A stretch of 64,000 nucleotides of DNA, taken from Bacteroidota bacterium. GTDB taxonomy: Bacteria; Bacteroidota; Bacteroidia; Bacteroidales; Lentimicrobiaceae. The stretch is from positions 62,001 through 126,000 of the forward strand of contig WSXU01000005.1 in the NCBI GenBank assembly GCA_009773455.1, read 5' to 3'. The position numbers were made by a program, and so were the translations under genes. This document shows, in pieces, positions 27,286 through 34,360 of the stretch. Numbering within the stretch: the stretch's first letter is position 1; every line of letters starts with the position of its first letter. Under the pieces are notes generated by a model that was not told where the DNA came from, did no database searches, and saw only the letters and a program-made list of their open reading frames with translations.

Positions 27286-28221
27286 ATGTATTCAGGAGCT
27301 TCAAATTTTGTAACAACAACCGATACAGCCTTCTTCTTCATCATCGGCGTTTCGGTGCTTTTCCTGATCGGAATAACCGGAACTCTGCTCTGGTTTATGT
27401 ACCGTTACAACGAGAAACGCAATCCGGTCGCTACACAGATACATGGCAGCAACACCCTTGAAATTATCTGGACAGTAATACCAACAATCCTGGTAATCAT
27501 TATGTTCTTCTATGGTTGGGCAGGATACTCCCCGATGAAAAATGCGCCGAAAGATGCCATGAAAATCAAAGCCACAGCCCGGATGTGGTCATGGAGCTTT
27601 GAGTATGAAAACGGAATAAAAACCGATACGCTTTATGTACCGGTAGATAAACCCATTTCACTCAATCTTATTTCACTGGATGTGATCCACAGTTTTTATA
27701 TTCCTGCATTCAGGATAAAAGAAGACATGGTTCCCGGAAGGGGAAACAAAATCTGGTTTATTGCCCAGGAAGAAGGATCCTATGAGCTGTTCTGCACCGA
27801 ATATTGCGGATTATCTCATTCCTATATGTTCACAGAAGTGAAAGCCATGCCACAGAAGGATTTCGATGCATGGTACCTTAAGATGTCGGATACCACAAGA
27901 AAAACGGTGGCAGTTGCTGATCCGGTAGCCGAAGGTAAAAGGCTGATGGAGAAAAACGGATGCATAGTATGCCATTCGTCAGATGGAACCAAGATTATCG
28001 GCCCTTCCTACAAGGGAGTCTATGGTCATAAAATAACTGTTATCACAGATGGCAAGGAACGTGAAGTGATAGCCGACGATGAATACATCAAACGGTCGAT
28101 CTATGAGCCAGAAGCTGACATTGTCAAGGGATTTGTCAAAGGTCAGATGGTTTCATACAAAACAATCCTGAGTGATCAGGATGTGGCCAACATCATTGAA
28201 TACCTAAAAACGCTGAAATGA
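27286..28221 (+). CDS. ctaC: cytochrome c oxidase subunit II with fused cytochrome c (caa3 type)
   Basis: A 311-residue protein. Two N-terminal membrane helices (about 15-38 and 60-80) are followed by the CuA cupredoxin domain with complete ligands (His135, Cys170, Glu172, Cys174, His178, Met181, in CTEYCGLSHSYM). A C-terminal cytochrome c domain has CIVCH at 226-230 and a probable axial Met288. The fused heme makes this a caa3 enzyme that can take electrons from another cytochrome or directly from ACIII. It is unusual that subunit II comes last (order I-III-IV-II). It overlaps the next gene by 4 bp. Confidence 0.96.
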   Translation: MYSGASNFVTTTDTAFFFIIGVSVLFLIGITGTLLWFMYRYNEKRNPVATQIHGSNTLEIIWTVIPTILVIIMFFYGWAGYSPMKNAPKDAMKIKATARMWSWSFEYENGIKTDTLYVPVDKPISLNLISLDVIHSFYIPAFRIKEDMVPGRGNKIWFIAQEEGSYELFCTEYCGLSHSYMFTEVKAMPQKDFDAWYLKMSDTTRKTVAVADPVAEGKRLMEKNGCIVCHSSDGTKIIGPSYKGVYGHKITVITDGKEREVIADDEYIKRSIYEPEADIVKGFVKGQMVSYKTILSDQDVANIIEYLKTLK

Positions 28222-29090
28222 AAACCAGTTTTAAAAAACTGGTAAAGGCTTATTCCTGGCTTGGCAAATTCAGCATCTCCCTTCCTGTTGGTTTAACAAC
28301 ATTTACCGGTTATCTGCTAGGTAACAGGGGGTTTGATTTTGGTGCTATTTTTCCGGTTGCCGGAGTTTTTTTGCTGGCATCAGCTGCCTCTGCATTAAAT
28401 CAGGTTCAGGAATTCAAGGTAGACCTTAAAATGCCCCGCACCCGAAACAGGCCTATCCCTTCCGGGAAGATCAGTATGGCCGGGGCCTGGATTTTCATTC
28501 TGACCTTTTCCGTATCAGGATTATTCATCTTGTATCATTACAGCGGATTAATGGCATTTCTGCTGGGTGTAGTTAATTTTATCTGGTATAATGGTATCTA
28601 TACACCGCTGAAACGCACTACAGCCTTTGCTGTTGTGCCGGGATCGATTGTAGGTGCATTACCACCATTAATCGGATGGGTGGCTGCAGGCGGCACTATA
28701 TCCGATCCTGTAGCCATTGCCCTCGGGTTCTTTTTCTTTATCGGCCAGATACCCCATTTCTGGCTGCTGCTGCTCCGGTTCGGGCATGAATATGAAATGG
28801 CAGGATTGCAGTCACTCACTACACGGCTTAACAACATCCAGATCCGGCGCCTGACTTTTGTATGGATTGCCGCTACGGCTGCCGTTGCTTTTATGCTGCC
28901 GGGTTTCTATCGCTTTAACCACAATGCCATCATTTATATCCTGTGGGCCCTGTCTGTTCTGATGGTGATAAAATTTACCGGATTAATCAAACCATCGAAA
29001 GAGGATGTAGAGTTCAGAACATCCTTTATCCTGATCAATGTATATTACTTCTTTGTGATGGTGCTTATGTGCCTTGATGTGATTCTCTGA
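28218..29090 (+). CDS. ctaB: UbiA-family prenyltransferase, probable heme O synthase
   Basis: A 290-residue protein with about nine membrane helices of the UbiA family. Its place at the end of the cox operon and the segment MPRTRNRPIPSG (residues 72-83) point to protoheme IX farnesyltransferase. The first Asp-rich motif, normally of the form NxxxDRDxD, reads NQVQEFKVD (61-69), so two of its acidic/basic positions are changed (Glu65, Lys67). The second region is present (YTPLKRTTAFAVVPGSIVG). The role fits the need for heme A in the oxidase, but the changed motif leaves some doubt. Confidence 0.82.
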   Translation: MKTSFKKLVKAYSWLGKFSISLPVGLTTFTGYLLGNRGFDFGAIFPVAGVFLLASAASALNQVQEFKVDLKMPRTRNRPIPSGKISMAGAWIFILTFSVSGLFILYHYSGLMAFLLGVVNFIWYNGIYTPLKRTTAFAVVPGSIVGALPPLIGWVAAGGTISDPVAIALGFFFFIGQIPHFWLLLLRFGHEYEMAGLQSLTTRLNNIQIRRLTFVWIAATAAVAFMLPGFYRFNHNAIIYILWALSVLMVIKFTGLIKPSKEDVEFRTSFILINVYYFFVMVLMCLDVIL

Positions 29091-29154
29091 TCACAGAAAA
29101 TCCGGGTTATCTAATTTACAGCTTTATTCCATCAGGTTATGATGAGGTTCTGAT

Positions 29155-29799
29155 TCAGTTAATCCGGAACCTCCCGTTGCTTAAAATGATGGTATCGGTT
29201 TTGTCACCTTTCCTGGTATTGTCGTGCTCGTGAGGGCCGCCATTGGCAAACATTCCACCCCCTGATTTGGTAACAATCTTTTTCTCCAGATTCCCCCTGA
29301 TTCCGGACCCGGACATAGTTGCCATTGCACGTTTTTCATAATATACGCCCCTTAGTGTGGCCTCAAAACTGCCTTCGACCGAAGCACCGGAAACTTTCTC
29401 AATCGTAAGGGTTCCGGACAAGGATTCACCATCATGAAAAGCATGTCCCAGACCTTTTGTCTCTTCAGTATAATCAACGAGAACCCATACCCTGTCAAGG
29501 TTGGCTTTTACTTTTGCATCCGATTCCATATCATCTTCGCTAATGATCGGATAGGTGCCGGGTTTCAGGCTGTCGGTAAAATAATAGAGGCGGATCCAGA
29601 CCTGAATATCCGGGCTCACCTGAAATGCACCCAAAGCAAGGTACTCAAAGCCGGTAACCGGAATTTTCATCCTTTTGGCTTCAGCTTTCCACTCTTTCCC
29701 ATCTACTTTACATGAGATGTAATTGGGATAATCCTGGGCATGGAGCATACTTCCCATACCAGAAATGATTATAAACGCAATGATCGCCAGATTTTTCAT
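29155..29799 (-). CDS. secreted protein of unknown function
   Basis: A 214-residue protein with a signal peptide (NLAIIAFIIISGMGSMLHAQ). The mature part begins YISCKVDGKEWKAEA, with many beta strands, and resembles the DUF6252-type small secreted proteins of Bacteroidota, though this was not verified. The middle has ESLSGTLTIEKVSGASVEGSF. A GGPHEHDN segment near the C-terminus could bind metal, which is only a guess. It is convergent with the cox operon and stands alone. Confidence 0.6.
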   Translation of the reverse strand: MKNLAIIAFIIISGMGSMLHAQDYPNYISCKVDGKEWKAEAKRMKIPVTGFEYLALGAFQVSPDIQVWIRLYYFTDSLKPGTYPIISEDDMESDAKVKANLDRVWVLVDYTEETKGLGHAFHDGESLSGTLTIEKVSGASVEGSFEATLRGVYYEKRAMATMSGSGIRGNLEKKIVTKSGGGMFANGGPHEHDNTRKGDKTDTIILSNGRFRIN

Positions 29800-29974
29800 G
29801 GATTGATTATTTATAGGTTTATAAATACTTTATCAAAAAACACGCTTCCTTCAGACCGGATTCCGGAGAGTACTCAAAAACTACCCTAAGGTAGACAATA
29901 TTCGTGAATACGGAAAATGACCGGTAATAAAAGAGCTGTATATTATTTTAAACACAACGCTTCTTTAATGGCAT

Positions 29975-30002
29975 AAAAAAAGGAGCCGAAGCTCCTTTTT
30001 TT
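29975..30002 (-). terminator. bidirectional-looking terminator after the cytochrome c gene
   Basis: A perfect 12-bp stem (AAAAAAAGGAGC/GCTCCTTTTTTT) with a CGAA tetraloop lies 14 nt past the stop of the minus-strand gene at 30017. T-runs exist on both strands. Confidence 0.85.
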
Positions 30003-30016
30003 GATTTCAGCATATA

Positions 30017-30487
30017 CTACCTCGGATCAATTGGAACATTTTTAACCTCTTCAACCGTGATGAAACCACCTTTGTTGCCAAAGTTATTCAATACATAATT
30101 AATAGCAGCAACAGCTTCTTCATGGGTACCAACCTGAGGAGGCATCGGAGCAGGATATTTCACCGTTTTATTGGCAACCACTTTTAATGAACCATTCAAC
30201 ACCTGGGTAACAGCAAGTACTTTTTGGTTGAGTAGGAAATCAGATCCCACCAGTGTCGGGAATACATTCGGTATTCCCTGTCCGTTGGCCTGATGGCAAA
30301 CAATACATTTTTCCTTAAAAATCTTTTCGCCAAGGGCCATTTGTTCAGCACTAGGGCCAGCTGCTGCGGGTTCTTCGGTAACCTGGGTATCAGTACTTCC
30401 GGTTTTGTTGCCGCCGCCGCATGATGTCATCATGGCAATCCCAATCATTGAGGCAAAAGTCAATACAATGTAATTTCTGGTTTTCAT
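30017..30487 (-). CDS. class I cytochrome c lipoprotein
   Basis: A 156-residue protein with a lipobox (MMTSC, Cys23), a Gly/Ser/Thr/Glu-rich linker (about 24-45) and one cytochrome c domain. The heme site is CIVCH (61-65), followed by GQGIPNVFPTLVGSDFL, with Met in YPAPMPP as likely axial ligand. It is probably a membrane-tethered electron carrier between ACIII and an oxidase, given genes for both on each side. It has its own promoter-like -7 box and terminator. Confidence 0.9.
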   Translation of the reverse strand: MKTRNYIVLTFASMIGIAMMTSCGGGNKTGSTDTQVTEEPAAAGPSAEQMALGEKIFKEKCIVCHQANGQGIPNVFPTLVGSDFLLNQKVLAVTQVLNGSLKVVANKTVKYPAPMPPQVGTHEEAVAAINYVLNNFGNKGGFITVEEVKNVPIDPR

Positions 30488-30507
30488 AATTCAGTTTTTA
30501 GTTGAGG

Positions 30508-30515
30508 CAAAATTA
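30508..30515 (-). promoter_or_regulatory. -7 promoter box ahead of the cytochrome c gene
   Basis: TAATTTTG on the minus strand matches TAnnTTTG exactly, 20 nt ahead of the ATG. No TTTG was found at the -33 position. Confidence 0.5.
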
Positions 30516-30549
30516 TTAATAATCATTTTAAATTATCCTTAAATCCGGA

Positions 30550-31272
30550 TTATTTTTTAGGATGGCAGCAGGAATGGGCCTTTTCAACAACCGGGGTTAA
30601 AGCTTCGGCTTTGGGGCTGATGTATGGGATCCCCAGAGAAAGTCCCCTGAGTATGATCAGCACGCCCAGAATTACAATAACATAAGGTGATAACCTGTTG
30701 ATAAACACCCTTAGTTTCAGGCTGATCATGGTTCCTGCCAGTGAAACGGCAAGCATGACGGGTATGGTGCCGGCACCGAACAACGCCATATACAGCATCC
30801 CCGGAACAACATCACCGGTATTCAATGCACCAGCAACGGCAACATAAACCAGACCACAGGGAAGAACACCATTCAGCAGACCAATCCCAAACAGGGAGGC
30901 ATAGGAACTGTTGCTGAATAGTTTGCGGAACCCACCCATGACACGCGACGAAAATCCTTCAAGCAGATTGCCTGCTGAGGGGACTTTCCTGAATAACAGT
31001 GGTATGACTACATAAGCAATCATCAATGTTCCGACAATTACAGAAGTCCAGAGCTGAAAACCTGCCATATGCAGACCTTTCCCGACCAACCCGAAAATGA
31101 AACCGAGCACTACATATGTCAGGACCCGCCCTGTGTTGTAGATCAGACCACCGGTAATTCGGCGTGTCCAGTTATCGCTGCGAAGTGGCAGGGCGAGCGC
31201 TATGGGTCCGCACATACCGGCACAATGGGCGCTTCCGACCAATCCCACGAGAAATGCTGTCCAGAGAAACAT
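30550..31272 (-). CDS. SafE/DsbD-like membrane protein of the cbb3 locus
   Basis: A 240-residue protein with six membrane helices that opens FLVGLVGSAHCAGMCGPIALALPL. This Cys-containing motif is that of the sulfite exporter TauE/SafE-like (DsbD_2) proteins that often lie next to cco genes. The C-terminus ends in a Cys/His tail (EKAHSCCHPKK), a likely metal-binding site. Related proteins in cbb3 loci are linked to copper delivery or oxidase assembly; that role is inferred here from position after fixH, ccoG and ccoP. Confidence 0.82.
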   Translation of the reverse strand: MFLWTAFLVGLVGSAHCAGMCGPIALALPLRSDNWTRRITGGLIYNTGRVLTYVVLGFIFGLVGKGLHMAGFQLWTSVIVGTLMIAYVVIPLLFRKVPSAGNLLEGFSSRVMGGFRKLFSNSSYASLFGIGLLNGVLPCGLVYVAVAGALNTGDVVPGMLYMALFGAGTIPVMLAVSLAGTMISLKLRVFINRLSPYVIVILGVLIILRGLSLGIPYISPKAEALTPVVEKAHSCCHPKK

Positions 31273-31277
31273 AGAGT

Positions 31278-31325
31278 TGAAGTAAAAAGTAAAAAGTAAA
31301 AAGTAAAAAGTCTAAAGTAAAAAGT
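31278..31325. repeat. heptamer repeat (AGTAAAA)
   Basis: Six or so 7-bp units (AGTAAAA with a TCTAAAG variant) lie ahead of the SafE-like gene. The reverse complement (TTTTACT) is the unit of the tract at 13695. Confidence 0.8.
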
Positions 31326-31330
31326 TTGCC

Positions 31331-31379
31331 CGCCATTTTTCAGGCGGGTAAAAAACCTGCCTGCCTGCCTGAAAATGGA
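31331..31379. repeat. imperfect inverted repeat with CCTG tandem copies
   Basis: CCATTTTTCAGGCGGG and CCTGCCTGAAAATGG form an imperfect stem, with three tandem CCTG units (CCTGCCTGCCTG) in the right arm. It lies between the heptamer tract and fixH. Confidence 0.6.
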
Positions 31380-31482
31380 AAGAACTGAAGTTCATGCAGA
31401 AACCGTTATCTCCAACTCACAGTTGAGGGGTCTCCGGATAAAAATTCAGCACCTGTATGGTAATGCAAAATTCTACAGGCTG

Positions 31483-31935
31483 CTATTTCAGAATCCTGAC
31501 GCCTTCCTCATAATAGTATTCCTTACCATCCATCAACCAGCTGATCTTTGCAATGTATCGCCCTGCCTTAAGCTTTGAAACCGGAATGCGCTGCACCAGG
31601 CTTGTATCTATCTGAAGACTGTCGGCAAAATCAGCATCCTGATCCGAAGGCCTGAACATATAGATCTGACCTTTAACCTCTTTACCTTTCAGCTCGACAG
31701 GAAACTTCACTGTAAGTTGATCCTGTTGCTGCGATATCAGTATTTTCTCCGACAATTTCCCTGTAACGGCAATTCTGTCGATCTGTTTCTGATACTCCAG
31801 ACTTTGGGGGTAGTATTCGGTTTCCACCAGGTCAAACCGCTCCTGCAGGCTGAAATAGATCAGGGCTGCCATACTCAGCAGAAACAGACCGATAAACATG
31901 AATATTCCTGTACCCCAGTTAAATTTAAATGACAT
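31483..31935 (-). CDS. ccoH: FixH/CcoH-family cbb3 oxidase assembly protein
   Basis: A 150-residue protein with one N-terminal membrane helix (IFMFIGLFLLSMAALIYFSL) and the conserved stretch ERFDLVETEYYPQSLEYQKQIDR. A beta-rich periplasmic part (about 70-150) follows, ending KEYYYEEGVRIL. This is the FixH layout. FixH/CcoH supports assembly and stability of the cbb3 oxidase. It starts 20 bp after ccoG. Confidence 0.9.
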   Translation of the reverse strand: MSFKFNWGTGIFMFIGLFLLSMAALIYFSLQERFDLVETEYYPQSLEYQKQIDRIAVTGKLSEKILISQQQDQLTVKFPVELKGKEVKGQIYMFRPSDQDADFADSLQIDTSLVQRIPVSKLKAGRYIAKISWLMDGKEYYYEEGVRILK

Positions 31936-31955
31936 TTTATTTTTTTTAGTTTGAT

Positions 31956-33389
31956 TTAGTCATCATCCGATCCGGGATTGTTGTCCGGATCATTTGGTCC
32001 CACAAAGGTAGCCTCTATTTCATCCATTTCGCGTCCGTCGCTCATAACCTTGAATTCAACTTCGGTGAGGGACTTCTTTATTTTAGACTTTTCTATTACA
32101 AGAAGGAACGTAGCTTTTCCAACCTGCCCCTTCCCGACCACCAGAGGACCACCCATCATTTTGATGAAGCCTTCCTCATCATCGATCAGCAGATTCACCG
32201 GTAAATCCTTCCGGGTTTTATTGATAAGCCGGATAGTATAGATGTTGCTGTAATGCAAAGAATCATACTCCTGGTAAATTGAACCAGGCATCCTGAGAAT
32301 GGTTGATTCGATGTCGGTTCTGATTGAAAACAGATAGCCGATCAGAATCAGCAGACCGGTAAGTACAACAGAGTAGAAAAGAATCCTGATGTTGAATTTT
32401 AACCTGGTTCCTTCAGCTATAGACCGTTCGGAAGCATACCTGATCAGACCTTTGGGCTTGTGTACCCGCTCCATGATGTTATTACAGGCATCAATACAGG
32501 CAGTGCAATTGATGCATTCAAGCTGGGTTCCGTTCCTGATATCAATTCCGGTCGGACAAACCAAAACGCAGCTGTTGCAGTCGATGCAATCTCCCTTTGA
32601 TGCTTTTTCCCGGTCTTCAAGGGGGTTGTGCTTGGCCCTGGGCTCGCCTCTATTATAGTCATAACTGACAATAATTGAATTTCGGTCAAGTAACACACCC
32701 TGCAACCTGCCATAAGGACAAATGATGATACAAACCTGTTCGCGTAATTTTGCGAACACGAGATAATGTATTGCAGCAAAAATTAACATGCCGATAAATC
32801 CTGCCGGATTTTCGACAGGTCCGGCATTGATCAGTTCCTGTACCCGATCCATTCCGATAACATAGGCAAGGAAGAAAAATACAGTAACCAGTGATATGAG
32901 ATAAAAAATCAGGTGTTTCAGTGTTTTTCGCCAAAGTTTATCAAAATCCATAGACCGGTCATCAAGCTTTCGCTGACGGCTGTTGTTGCCTTCGATGAGA
33001 TATTCGATCTGTCTGTAAATGAATTCCATAAAAATGGTTTGCGGACAAATCCACCCGCAGAATATCCTTCCGAAAATCACAGTAAACAACACCACAAACA
33101 CAATGAATGTGATCATGGAAAGCACGAAAATGTGAAAATCCTGAGGGAAGAATACGACACCGAAAATGATGAAATGTCGTTCAAGCACATTAAAGAGCAT
33201 CAGCGGATCGCCGTTGACTTTAATGAAAGGTGTTATAAAAAAGACCAGCAGCAGCAGATAGGCAGCCAGGTTACGATAATTAAACAATCTGCCCTGCGGA
33301 CGTTTGGGATATACCCAAAGTCGCTTTCCATCCTCGGCAATGGTTGATACCCTGTCGCGAAATGATTCTTCTTCTTCAAATTCGTTCAT
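31956..33389 (-). CDS. ccoG: cbb3 oxidase accessory protein CcoG (FixG/RdxA)
   Basis: About 477 residues from the ATG at 33389 (MNEFEEEESFRDRV). The open frame reaches 33461, but that would run through a terminator hairpin. Five or so membrane helices occur (for example NLAAYLLLLVFFITPF). A polyferredoxin part at roughly residues 263-305 has CIDCNSCVLVCPTG and CINCTACIDAC. The C-terminal periplasmic domain is Ig-like. CcoG is a cupric reductase involved in copper supply to cbb3 oxidase. It lies between ccoP and fixH. Confidence 0.94.
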   Translation of the reverse strand: MNEFEEEESFRDRVSTIAEDGKRLWVYPKRPQGRLFNYRNLAAYLLLLVFFITPFIKVNGDPLMLFNVLERHFIIFGVVFFPQDFHIFVLSMITFIVFVVLFTVIFGRIFCGWICPQTIFMEFIYRQIEYLIEGNNSRQRKLDDRSMDFDKLWRKTLKHLIFYLISLVTVFFFLAYVIGMDRVQELINAGPVENPAGFIGMLIFAAIHYLVFAKLREQVCIIICPYGRLQGVLLDRNSIIVSYDYNRGEPRAKHNPLEDREKASKGDCIDCNSCVLVCPTGIDIRNGTQLECINCTACIDACNNIMERVHKPKGLIRYASERSIAEGTRLKFNIRILFYSVVLTGLLILIGYLFSIRTDIESTILRMPGSIYQEYDSLHYSNIYTIRLINKTRKDLPVNLLIDDEEGFIKMMGGPLVVGKGQVGKATFLLVIEKSKIKKSLTEVEFKVMSDGREMDEIEATFVGPNDPDNNPGSDDD

Positions 33390-33412
33390 TTCTTTAGTAA
33401 TTAGAGTAAAAG

Positions 33413-33452
33413 CAAAAACCAATGACCGTCGGGAACTTTCCCTGGTCATTGG
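33413..33452 (-). terminator. terminator-like hairpin between ccoP and ccoG
   Basis: On the minus strand CCAATGACC pairs with GGTCATTGG (9 bp). The loop contains a second stem GGGAA/TTCCC, and TTTTTGCTTTT follows. It stands 24 nt ahead of the ccoG start codon, where it could end most transcripts coming from ccoP. Confidence 0.75.
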
Positions 33453-33506
33453 CTTTAGCATGGTAATCAGATAAAATTATCATTCAATAAAAATGCCACA
33501 CAGTTA

Positions 33507-34139
33507 TCAGCCAAAAGTGTCATATTTCCTTCCCTGGGGAGCCTTCTGGTTAGCCGGATTGGTTCCCTGGAAGGTCAGAATAAAACTCAGAACCTGCTGA
33601 ATCTGAATGGGTGACAATTGATCTTTATAGGATATCATCCCCTTTGTGATGACCCCGGTGATTACCACGTTGTACAGTTCTTTCATTGACACCCGGTTAT
33701 TGGTTGAATCGCCGTGTATCCAGTACATATCCGTCATGTTCGGACCAACAAGTCCTTCGCCGAACTTTCCATGGCAGGTTACACAAATCTTGTTAAAAAT
33801 TTCCTGTCCTGCGGCCAGATCCGTTTCTGCAGTCAAAGGTACCATATTCTCAAGGTCAACCTCGATCTGAGGCATTGCTTTCTTAATGTCAGCCATTGCT
33901 GTCATTTCGTTGGTATATTCTTTCTCCTGCAGTGGCCACCAGTCAGCAAGGTGGTAGCCTACAAGGTAGACCAGCGAAAAAATGATGGTAACATAAAAAA
34001 GGTACAACCACCATTGGGGCAGTTTGTTATCCAACTCCCGGATTCCATCATATTCATGTCCTCCGAGATATCTGTCGTTGGTTAACTCATCTATTTCGGG
34101 TTCACCATGAGGCAGGTTTTTTTCTTCTGTATTGCTCAT
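33507..34139 (-). CDS. ccoP: cbb3 oxidase subunit CcoP, single-heme form
   Basis: A 210-residue protein with the CcoP N-terminal motif (YDGIRELDNKLPQWWLYLFY), one membrane helix (44-65) and one cytochrome c domain with CVTCH at residues 119-123 and Met ligand in KGMISY. CcoP usually has two heme domains in about 290-310 residues; here the C-terminal one is absent. It should take electrons from a soluble or tethered cytochrome and pass them to CcoO. Confidence 0.92.
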   Translation of the reverse strand: MSNTEEKNLPHGEPEIDELTNDRYLGGHEYDGIRELDNKLPQWWLYLFYVTIIFSLVYLVGYHLADWWPLQEKEYTNEMTAMADIKKAMPQIEVDLENMVPLTAETDLAAGQEIFNKICVTCHGKFGEGLVGPNMTDMYWIHGDSTNNRVSMKELYNVVITGVITKGMISYKDQLSPIQIQQVLSFILTFQGTNPANQKAPQGRKYDTFG

Positions 34140-34175
34140 AATCTTTGTTTTTCAATGTTTTCGATTTATGAATAC

Positions 34176-34349
34176 TCACTCTTCATCGCTATCGAGCGGC
34201 ATACGGCTCAACTCCTGATCGCGGGTTTTATTTATGGTCAGTGTGTGAACGACCATCACCACGAAAAGTAAGATAAACAGCACCAGGGCAATTATCGGAA
34301 ACCAGTAGATGCCCTCAATATCGTTAAATAAACGTGTTACAATTCCCAT
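34176..34349 (-). CDS. ccoQ: CcoQ/FixQ-like small subunit
   Basis: A 57-residue ORF with one transmembrane helix (WFPIIALVLFILLFVVMVVH, residues 16-35) followed by a charged tail (NKTRDQELSRMPLDSDEE). Size, topology and place between ccoNO and ccoP identify it as CcoQ, which stabilises the assembled cbb3 oxidase. ATG at 34349, stop at 34176. Confidence 0.85.
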   Translation of the reverse strand: MGIVTRLFNDIEGIYWFPIIALVLFILLFVVMVVHTLTINKTRDQELSRMPLDSDEE

Positions 34350-34360
34350 GTTAATCCCGT

